From NCBI GenBank assembly GCA_023410575.1, contig JAEYPP010000083.1:1-64000 (forward strand): DNA of 64,000 nucleotides, written 5' to 3'. Position numbers and translations under genes: made by a program. This DNA is from Bacillota bacterium. GTDB lineage: Bacteria; Bacillota; Clostridia; Lachnospirales; Lachnospiraceae. The notes below the pieces were generated by a model, which saw only the letters and a list, made by a program, of their open reading frames with translations, ran no database searches and was not told the origin of the DNA. Of this stretch, positions 26,537-33,440 are shown in pieces; the first letter of the stretch is position 1; every line of letters begins with the position of its first letter.

Positions 26537-26860
26537 TTACTTGTCTTGAATAATATCCGAACCAACTGCCTGTTCTACCATTTTCTTTAATTCTGCCATT
26601 CCTGCACCCGTATTCCCTGAAGTGCCAGGAATTGGGATAATTGCAGGGATCATGAGCTTTTTGTAGCGATTAATCTCATCTTTTAATGCTTCCTGCAGTT
26701 CTTCTGTAACATAAATTACGGCATAACTTCCATCGGCCAGTTTTCTTAACAAATGGGCTGACTCTTCTATCTTTAGCGAGTCCGTAGGAAAGGTTTCAAG
26801 CCCAAGTGCTGCCAGAGCATATATGCTGTCCCGATTTCCTAATACAGCTACTCTATACAT
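26537..26860 (-). CDS. ntpG: V-type ATPase subunit F
   Basis: A 107-residue Rossmann-like subunit that sits on the rotor shaft (called G in the Enterococcus ntp system). It begins MYRVAVLGNRDSIYALAALG and contains VIYVTEEL and the IPIPGTSGNTGAGMAELK loop typical of the family. Its start overlaps the end of the subunit C gene by 8 bp. Confidence 0.92.
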   Translation of the reverse strand: MYRVAVLGNRDSIYALAALGLETFPTDSLKIEESAHLLRKLADGSYAVIYVTEELQEALKDEINRYKKLMIPAIIPIPGTSGNTGAGMAELKKMVEQAVGSDIIQDK

Positions 26861-27818
26861 ACATCTCCCTCAGTCTTTCCCGAATGGATTCTTCGGACAT
26901 ATGATTTATCTTACCTGATAGAAGAATCCGTACGCATTTGATTTCATTTTCTCGTGCCAATATGTATGCTGCCAAAGGCTCAATCGTAAATGGATTGTAT
27001 TTCTGTGGCTTAATAAACCGAATTAATCGATCATCACACCACTTTTCGAATGCGGAAGGTGAGGTCTGAATTGCCTCAATAGCATCTGCATACGCGGTTG
27101 TCTTAAGATATTCATAGATTGCATCCATCCCTTGAAGCACTGCACTAGAAAGTTGATGAGTATCAATCGAATCACAAGATACGAAAGCCTTTTCTAAAAA
27201 CTGTAACGATTTTTTCATCTTACAGCTTCGAAGAGCAATATTTATATTAGCTACTGCTACTTTTAATTCCACATATCCCGCAAATAGATCACTTTTTAGA
27301 CTTTTTCCTGCAGCATAAGTTTTCTCCAGTGAAGCCTTATCTAGGATTACGTCACATAACTGACTGTCGCCACCTTTTAGCAAAGCATCGTAAGCCTCCT
27401 GACCACAAGTTTGCATATCGACTGGAAGCGTTGAAAAGTCATGGGCTTTTACTGCCTCTAAGATTTTACTCCAAGGTAATGTTCCATTATCTTTGTATAT
27501 ATGAGGAATCTCGTTATGTGTACATACCTGCTTGATTGCAGCCTTTAAGTTATGAAAATCATTTTCATACAGGAAAACATGAAAGACAGATTGATTCTCC
27601 ACCAGTTCTTTCATAAGCGCCCAAGTTTTTTCTCGCTCTGCTATTAGGATTTCTTCTGCAACTTTTCCTTCACAATCCCAGCCGCAGTCTGATAAGATTC
27701 TAACGCAATCCTCATATTTCTTACAGGACAATAACTGTTCCATGCATTTGAAATCTAGCAGGGTCATTTCTTTTGAGCGAATTCGCGCGACAGCGTAAAT
27801 GTACTGATTTTCTGCCAT
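26853..27818 (-). CDS. ntpC: V-type ATPase subunit C (V0 socket)
   Basis: A 321-residue all-helical subunit linking the rotor shaft to the membrane ring (subunit C of bacterial enzymes, d in eukaryotes). The start YIYAVARIRSKEMTLLD and three helical repeats are typical, and the late FEKWCDDRLIRFIKPQKYNPF segment is the usual conserved end. A GTG seven codons upstream is possible, but GGAG precedes the ATG at 27818, which I prefer. Confidence 0.9.
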   Translation of the reverse strand: MAENQYIYAVARIRSKEMTLLDFKCMEQLLSCKKYEDCVRILSDCGWDCEGKVAEEILIAEREKTWALMKELVENQSVFHVFLYENDFHNLKAAIKQVCTHNEIPHIYKDNGTLPWSKILEAVKAHDFSTLPVDMQTCGQEAYDALLKGGDSQLCDVILDKASLEKTYAAGKSLKSDLFAGYVELKVAVANINIALRSCKMKKSLQFLEKAFVSCDSIDTHQLSSAVLQGMDAIYEYLKTTAYADAIEAIQTSPSAFEKWCDDRLIRFIKPQKYNPFTIEPLAAYILARENEIKCVRILLSGKINHMSEESIRERLREMYV

Positions 27819-27892
27819 CTTGGTTCTCCATTCCCGCACTATTATGTAATCAAGCTATCACCTGTCTGTGCGTTAACAGGTCAACGCCTATT

Positions 27893-28465
27893 CTAAAAAA
27901 TTAATCTAACAATTTGATCTTGAAGGTTATCTCGGTTTGCTGATAATAGCGCTTCAAAGGAACAATTCTGCTCTATATCTCCATAACTTAATAAGAAACC
28001 ACCATTTAGTTTGGCTGACTCTTTCGATATAGTAATCTGTCGTTTTTTTAGTTCATCCATAAAAAATTCTGGTATACGATCTAAGTCTTGTTGAGACAAG
28101 TGAATCGTTCCATTCTCTTCTAATGCATAACGATCAACCATACGTAACAACAACTCGAAGTATTCCTTTCGTGGTAGCTGTTGCATCGTATTGATGGCTT
28201 CATCAAATATTTGTTGTATGATCTGCTGTTTTGCCTCAAGTAACATTTTTCTTTCTTGTAGACTTGCAGCTGACTCACCACGTATTAGTACCTGTTTCAC
28301 TTGTTCATCTGCTTGTTCCATTGCCGCTATGTAAGCAGATTCTAATCTAATCTTTGCATCGGCTAGAATCTTTTCGGCCTCTATTTTGCTTTGCGCTATT
28401 TGTTCATCTGCAGCAGCTTGTGCCTCCTGCATAATTTGTTCAACTATTTTTTCCAGTCCGGTCAT
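27893..28465 (-). CDS. ntpE: V-type ATPase subunit E (peripheral stalk)
   Basis: A 190-residue subunit. The first ~100 residues form a charged Ala/Gln/Glu-rich helix (AAADEQIAQSKIEAEKILAD) that pairs with subunit G/H in the peripheral stalk. The C-terminal globular part ends in LNGGFLLSYGDIEQNCSFEA and LQDQIVRLIF, both family features. It lies between K and C as in other ntp operons. Confidence 0.92.
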   Translation of the reverse strand: MTGLEKIVEQIMQEAQAAADEQIAQSKIEAEKILADAKIRLESAYIAAMEQADEQVKQVLIRGESAASLQERKMLLEAKQQIIQQIFDEAINTMQQLPRKEYFELLLRMVDRYALEENGTIHLSQQDLDRIPEFFMDELKKRQITISKESAKLNGGFLLSYGDIEQNCSFEALLSANRDNLQDQIVRLIF

Positions 28466-28517
28466 TATTAGTCTCCTAACTGTATCGAATGATTAGACAT
28501 AAGTGTGTCTATCCTAT

Positions 28518-28991
28518 TTACTTGATTCCTGTTACAGCTAACATAGAAATTAACAATGCAAGAATCGCATAAGTTTCAACCATAGCAGGTAAAATCATAG
28601 CTTTACCAAACTGGTCTGGTTTTTTAGCTACCATCGCAATACTGGCAACGGATGTTTTTGCTTGGTGAATTGCTGAAGCATAACCAACAACTGCCATAGG
28701 GAGACAAGCAAGAAAATATTCAAATCCCTGTGCTAATGTAATAGTCACATCACCACCACCGATAATACCAATTCTTGATAATGTAATGAATGCAATTAAC
28801 AATCCGTAGATACCCTGTGTACCTGGTAGAAGTTGTAAAATTAAAACTTTTGAAAATAAGGATGGTTCCTCAGTTAGAACTCCAGCAGCTGCCTGGCCAC
28901 CCATTCCAACACCCTTAGCAGAACCCCATCCTGCAAATAAAGCTGCACTAACTGCGCCTAATACTGCTAATACGATACCAAATTCATTCAT
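28518..28991 (-). CDS. ntpK: V-type ATPase subunit K (ring proteolipid, Na+-type ligands)
   Basis: A 157-residue four-helix proteolipid made of two fused hairpins, as in the Enterococcus NtpK ring. Hairpin 1 carries QLLPGTQGIYG (Thr58, Gln59, Tyr62); hairpin 2 carries Gln110 and the carboxylate Glu139 in PAMVETYAIL. In Enterococcus hirae the equivalent Leu, Thr, Gln, Gln and Glu coordinate Na+, so this ring is predicted to carry Na+. Hairpin 1 has no acidic ion-binding residue, as in that family. It overlaps the subunit I gene by 8 bp. Confidence 0.94.
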   Translation of the reverse strand: MNEFGIVLAVLGAVSAALFAGWGSAKGVGMGGQAAAGVLTEEPSLFSKVLILQLLPGTQGIYGLLIAFITLSRIGIIGGGDVTITLAQGFEYFLACLPMAVVGYASAIHQAKTSVASIAMVAKKPDQFGKAMILPAMVETYAILALLISMLAVTGIK

Positions 28992-30996
28992 GTTCTTTCT
29001 CCTTTATAATATAGTATTTTGTTTTACTCGAAAATGGTCGGAATACTCGTCCACCACCATCATAAAATTTCCCATAGAACTCTACATACTGTAATCGATT
29101 TGTATGTACGTAAGCTCCGAGAATATTAATTAAGAAATTCAATACATGGCCAATCAAGAAAATAACAATAAACATAATTGTTCTTACTATCATATTTTCT
29201 GACATAACACCCATTGAATTTACTACAGAACCTATAACACCTGTCGCAAGTCCTAATGCGAGTAGCCTTGAATAAGACAAAATATCACTCAAATAACCGG
29301 TGATTCCATAAACTCCGTAGAGTCCTTTCAAAATTCTCTTAAACCAGTTTTTCGATTCTCTTCCACTCGTCAGTACAATACCTGTGGCAGAAATACCTGC
29401 AATAATTGCAGCCACCTTACCTGTAGAAGCAGACAATTTCATATCTTGAGCTCCAATAATTTCGACAAAAGTCTGTACTGACATTAACAAGAATATACAG
29501 CTGACTACCAATACAATCCAGAATAAACTATCATATATGGCGTCTTTATATTGCTTATTTTTTATACAATTGATAAATTTCATAATAAGTCCCATCATTA
29601 GATGAATGACTCCTAATAGCATTGCAAACACAAGCATTTTCATCGGGTCATCATTTGGTGAGAACCAGATTGGCTTTAACGTCACATCAGAATTAAAAAA
29701 GCTCTTTGCAACAACACCAACGGCATCTCCGAAAAAACTTCCAAAGATAAATCCCCAAAATGCAGTTGCTATTCCACAAAAACAGAACAATTTAATAAAC
29801 TTTCGCATGCCAGCTTCCATACGTTTATAACGAATGAGCAAAAATCCACACACAATTGCTAAAATCAATCCATAACCTGCATCCGAGAACATAATTCCAA
29901 ATAACATATAGTATACCAGTGACATAGCAAAGGTTGGATCTATCTCACCTTTCGTCGGTGATCCGAATCCTTGTGTAACATCCTCAAGAGGGCTTGCAAA
30001 TCCATTATTCTTTAATATCACAGGAACATCATCATTTTTTCTTGGTTCCATTATTTCAACTGAAGCAACATAACGAGATTCAATCAATTTTTTTAAAGCC
30101 TCTGCATTCTGAGCAGCAACAAAGCCAGTCAAAATAAATGTATGTTTTGATTGAAGAAGGTTTTGAACATTTTCGAGCCGCTCCGCTCTCATCGTCTCGT
30201 AATCAACGAAGAATAAAAAGTCCTGTCGATTGCAAGTTAATTGAATAATGTCCTGAATTTCTTCTTTTATCTTTAAATCCAGAACTTTTTTCTGTTTACT
30301 ATACTCATTCAGTTGTTCTTTTGGTGCTAATTCACAGCTAACTGCTGGTCGTGCAAAGCCTACTGAACGTAATGTTTCAAATACCATTTCTGATTGTTTC
30401 TTTGTAGCCATAACTGATATACAGGTGAATTCCTCCTGTACACTAATCATATGTACATCTACTGGTCCGTAATCATTAAGAAGGGTTGTTATCTTTTCTT
30501 CCTCCCAAACTCCAGGTAATGACCCTATAAACACTTTTGTCATCCTTGTTCCCGTTTCAGTTAACGGAATATCAAGCTCTTTCCACGGCTCCAGTGCTGC
30601 AAACTGTAGGTCCAATTTCTGTTGCTCTATCTTTTGATCCCCAATATTTTTCGACAACTCAACGACCTTAACTGCCTTCTCATATACGTTCTTTTTTTGA
30701 AGTGCAAAAGAATCATATTGTTCCAAATCCACTTCTTTTCTACCTTCTAGCATTGATAATAAAGGCTTTTTCTCGGGTGTGTAATGGTTTATAATCTCAA
30801 GTGCATTCTGTACTGTTTGAATTTTCTTTCGAAGAATTTCAGTCTTTTTTGTAGTTTCTTCTTTATAAAAAAGTTTCTGCTTCGACTTCGTATTCGAGAT
30901 TTCTAGGACTTCTTTTCTCTGAAGCTCCTCAAGCATTGCCTTTCTGTCTTTCTTCAAGGCACAGATGCTAATTCGCTTCATGGATAACACTGCCAT
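28984..30996 (-). CDS. ntpI: V-type ATPase subunit I (membrane stator)
   Basis: A 670-residue a-type stator subunit. The N-terminal half (1-330) is cytoplasmic with coiled-coil stretches; the C-terminal half has seven or eight membrane helices (about 355-650) including GLATGVIGSVVNS and the conserved Arg region in LSDILSYSRLLALGLA, which carries the essential arginine for ion transfer. An upstream start would add eleven residues, but AAAGGAGG precedes the ATG at 30996. It follows subunit G/H by 16 bp. Confidence 0.94.
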   Translation of the reverse strand: MAVLSMKRISICALKKDRKAMLEELQRKEVLEISNTKSKQKLFYKEETTKKTEILRKKIQTVQNALEIINHYTPEKKPLLSMLEGRKEVDLEQYDSFALQKKNVYEKAVKVVELSKNIGDQKIEQQKLDLQFAALEPWKELDIPLTETGTRMTKVFIGSLPGVWEEEKITTLLNDYGPVDVHMISVQEEFTCISVMATKKQSEMVFETLRSVGFARPAVSCELAPKEQLNEYSKQKKVLDLKIKEEIQDIIQLTCNRQDFLFFVDYETMRAERLENVQNLLQSKHTFILTGFVAAQNAEALKKLIESRYVASVEIMEPRKNDDVPVILKNNGFASPLEDVTQGFGSPTKGEIDPTFAMSLVYYMLFGIMFSDAGYGLILAIVCGFLLIRYKRMEAGMRKFIKLFCFCGIATAFWGFIFGSFFGDAVGVVAKSFFNSDVTLKPIWFSPNDDPMKMLVFAMLLGVIHLMMGLIMKFINCIKNKQYKDAIYDSLFWIVLVVSCIFLLMSVQTFVEIIGAQDMKLSASTGKVAAIIAGISATGIVLTSGRESKNWFKRILKGLYGVYGITGYLSDILSYSRLLALGLATGVIGSVVNSMGVMSENMIVRTIMFIVIFLIGHVLNFLINILGAYVHTNRLQYVEFYGKFYDGGGRVFRPFSSKTKYYIIKEKEHE

Positions 30997-31012
30997 ACCT
31001 GATTGCCTCCTT

Positions 31013-31321
31013 TCATCCGATTGTGTCAAGAATTAGCTGTATGGCCTCCTTTTTCTTCTCAGCTGCTTTATTTTTTAGCTGTAAGATTTTTCTTTCTGCC
31101 TCTTCTTCTACTTGCTTCATGACCTCCTGATTTTTTATTTTTGCTTCCTCTTCTGCCTTCTCTTGATAGTCTGCTATCTGTTGCTGTTGCTGTTGCTCCA
31201 GAGAAACTACTTCCTGTCTTGCTTGATTCAACAGGGAGAGTTGTTTTTCTTCGGTCTTTTTTGCTAAACTGGCCGCTTCACTCTCAGCCTTTTTCACAAC
31301 CGATATTGTATCTTTGACCAT
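31013..31321 (-). CDS. ntpF: V-type ATPase subunit G/H (peripheral stalk helix)
   Basis: A 102-residue single-helix protein starting MVKDTISVVKKAESEAASLA, with a run of six glutamines in the middle and continuous Lys/Glu/Ala coiled-coil character, the partner of subunit E in the peripheral stalk (NtpF in Enterococcus). A longer frame extends upstream, but GAGGAGG stands directly before the ATG at 31321 and the extension overlaps the promoter. First gene of the operon. Confidence 0.88.
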   Translation of the reverse strand: MVKDTISVVKKAESEAASLAKKTEEKQLSLLNQARQEVVSLEQQQQQQIADYQEKAEEEAKIKNQEVMKQVEEEAERKILQLKNKAAEKKKEAIQLILDTIG

Positions 31322-31357
31322 AATTTTCCTCCTCTGGTTTTTTGATATATAAGTAAT

Positions 31358-31425
31358 ATTATATATAATTACTATATTATTTACAAGCATGGATTGATAT
31401 TTTTCGTTATAATTAACAACGAAAA
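31358..31425 (-). promoter_or_regulatory. V-ATPase operon promoter with upstream palindrome
   Basis: TTGTAA (31381-31386) and TATAAT (31358-31363) are 17 bp apart on the minus strand, 37 bp from the first ATG. Just upstream, TTTTCGTT (31401-31408) and AACGAAAA (31418-31425) form a spaced palindrome that could bind an activator or repressor. Confidence 0.6.
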
Positions 31426-31540
31426 TCCAAAAATTGATATTATAATGAATAAATTGCATGAAATCAACTGGTTTTACCATAGGTACAGCTTTCCCTGTTT
31501 TCTTAAAAATACAGAACAATTTGGTGGATAACGCTAAAAA

Positions 31541-31561
31541 GGTGTCTGAAAATCAGACACC
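31541..31561. terminator. Terminator upstream of the V-ATPase promoter
   Basis: GGTGTCTGA / TCAGACACC arms with AAAAA on one side and TTTT on the other, able to work in both directions. It follows the GyrI-like gene fragment and shields the V-ATPase promoter from chemoreceptor transcription. Confidence 0.75.
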
Positions 31562-31578
31562 TTTTACATAATGATTAT

Positions 31579-31689
31579 TTATTTTCTCTTCAAAGGTAAC
31601 CAAATACCACTCTCATAGTCCATATCCGATGGATTACCTTCTGGACTATACCATTCAATGTTAAATCCCATAGCTAAGAAAGTGAATCT
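31579..31689 (-). pseudogene. C-terminal fragment of a GyrI-like effector-binding protein
   Basis: An open stretch of 36 codons ending at the TAA at 31579-31581; its last residues read YESGIWLPLKRK, preceded by FLAMGFNIEWYSPEG. This parallels the end of the AraC/GyrI regulator in this window (NYNIEMYAPP ... YCEIWLPIEKI). It starts after an in-frame TAA and has no ribosome site, but it retains its own terminator (31541-31561). It is the tail of a lost gene rather than a working small protein. Confidence 0.6.
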
Positions 31690-31723
31690 TTACCTTCTTG
31701 ATCCTTTGAAATTATCCTTTGGT

Positions 31724-33196
31724 TTATATATGTTTTAGTTCTTGAGCCAAATCATATATATGTGATAGATTTTTAGAACACTGGTTCATATTCTCCACAG
31801 ATACTTCTGCCGTCTTAGCTCCCTCAATGGAAGCCGCTGCAATTTCCTCACTCGTAGCAGATAACTGATTTACACTTTCAGTTATATTACCTGTAGCAGT
31901 TATGATATCACGAACATCCCTCTCAGTCTTTAGAATATTTTCATTTAAAACAAGCATAGATTCATGGATACCTCCAAATCTCTTACGGGTATTTTCAATC
32001 ATTTCATTCTGCTTTGCTACAGACTCTACCGATTTGATAATGCTCGTCTTCGCTAACTCTGTATCCGAATTTAGCAACCCAATAATATTAGTAATACGAT
32101 TCGATGCCTCCTTCGTCTGTTCTGAAAGTGTTCTAATTTGCTCTGCAACTACTACAAATCCTTTTCCAGCTTCTCCTGCTCTTGCAGCCTCAATCGAAGC
32201 ATTTAGCGCAAGAAGATTTGTTTGGTTAGAAATATTAAGAATTGAGCCAATAAACTTATCTACTTCGCTAACACGCTCTACTAAAAGCTCAATTACACTT
32301 ACAAATTGATTGCTTGCTTCGGTTACATTATCAGCTTGATTTTTAAGGGCTTGTATTTCCTCTGCTCCCTCTTCTAAGGTTGCATTGGCTCTATTGGAAG
32401 CCTCTGTCATTCTTTCAATACTTTCTTCTGTAGCATTGGTAATCCGTTGAATATCATCACATAATTCTGCTTGCTTCTGAATGGCTTCTGCCGTACTCTC
32501 TGTACTGTCGGCAATGTTGCTCATTGCAAAACTACTAGCGTCAACTGCTTCATTCAATCGGTTGATATTTTCCTGTGTGGAGTCAAAATAGTCTGTGATT
32601 GCATCTGCAACATTATGTAATCTAATATTAGATGCTTCCTGTTGCTGTGCTTTTTCCATGATACTTCTTACATTTTCTTCGTTAAATATATACAATACCT
32701 TACTTACACATACACCAATAATCGTCATCATTAAAATAACAAAAACACTAACAACTAGCTCTGCTAAAAATGAGGAATCATTCAAATCAAAGTTGATACT
32801 TATCCTGATAGTATTCCCCACTACTACAATTACATCTCCTATAAACACCAATCTAGCATTCATATATATCACGGAAGTTAAAATAATTGGAAATGCATAT
32901 ATATATGTTGCTGGCGTGCTATTAAAGATAACAATCATGGCATATGCTAATGCTCCGCCAGTCATAATTGCAATACAACAAGCTTTTGATTCTCTCTTTG
33001 TTATAAAAGCAATTGTACTAACGACAATAGCACCAAAAGTCACAACAAGCTGTATCAACACCTTCCAAGAAGAATCTTCAAAAAACATTGATCCCAATAG
33101 ACATATTACTATATAGCTAAAGATAACCATCATTGCGATGTAGGCCATACGATTGGCACGTCGATATTGTTGACTTGTAAGATTACTGCTGGTCAT
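31724..33196 (-). CDS. Methyl-accepting chemotaxis protein with membrane-embedded N-terminus
   Basis: A 490-residue chemoreceptor. About six hydrophobic helices occupy residues 15-185 with only short loops, so it lacks the usual large extracellular sensor; the signal is probably sensed in the membrane or through a partner. The cytoplasmic signalling domain (about 215-485) has the conserved hairpin tip (EAARAGEAGKGFVVVAEQIR) and surrounding heptads rich in Glu/Gln/Ala methylation-type sites. There is no canonical HAMP domain. Single gene, facing the flavin reductase gene upstream. Confidence 0.88.
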   Translation of the reverse strand: MTSSNLTSQQYRRANRMAYIAMMVIFSYIVICLLGSMFFEDSSWKVLIQLVVTFGAIVVSTIAFITKRESKACCIAIMTGGALAYAMIVIFNSTPATYIYAFPIILTSVIYMNARLVFIGDVIVVVGNTIRISINFDLNDSSFLAELVVSVFVILMMTIIGVCVSKVLYIFNEENVRSIMEKAQQQEASNIRLHNVADAITDYFDSTQENINRLNEAVDASSFAMSNIADSTESTAEAIQKQAELCDDIQRITNATEESIERMTEASNRANATLEEGAEEIQALKNQADNVTEASNQFVSVIELLVERVSEVDKFIGSILNISNQTNLLALNASIEAARAGEAGKGFVVVAEQIRTLSEQTKEASNRITNIIGLLNSDTELAKTSIIKSVESVAKQNEMIENTRKRFGGIHESMLVLNENILKTERDVRDIITATGNITESVNQLSATSEEIAAASIEGAKTAEVSVENMNQCSKNLSHIYDLAQELKHI

Positions 33197-33299
33197 ATTT
33201 TACCTCCGTAATTTCAATAGAATTTTTTCTGTGGTTCATCACTTGATTTGAGTAGCATAATGTAAGCCTACAAAATCAAATTTATATTTGTGTTTAATA

Positions 33300-33375
33300 A
33301 ATAATAGCATGAACCTCTGGTTTGTATTGATTCAGTGTGATATTTAATCAAAACCATTAGTTTCATGCTATTATT
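33300..33375 (-). terminator. Hairpin after the flavin reductase gene
   Basis: 14-nt complementary arms (AATAATAGCATGAA and TTCATGCTATTATT) enclose ~48 nt, 65 bp past the stop of the flavin reductase gene. It is a weak terminator candidate because the loop is long. Confidence 0.4.
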
Positions 33376-33395
33376 ATGTCAGTTATTATTGTATT

Positions 33396-33413
33396 TTAAG
33401 TGCATGCACTTAA
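33396..33413. promoter_or_regulatory. 18-bp perfect palindrome
   Basis: TTAAGTGCATGCACTTAA, a perfect palindrome without spacer, 28 bp after the stop of the flavin reductase gene. A binding site or part of a 3' structure; no direct evidence for either. Confidence 0.4.
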
Positions 33414-33440
33414 TTAAGTACGAAGTTTGAGATATAAATA

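Noticed and set aside
32595..33116. 173-codon plus-strand hydrophobic frame
   Set aside because: Antisense of the chemoreceptor's membrane helices; no start signal.
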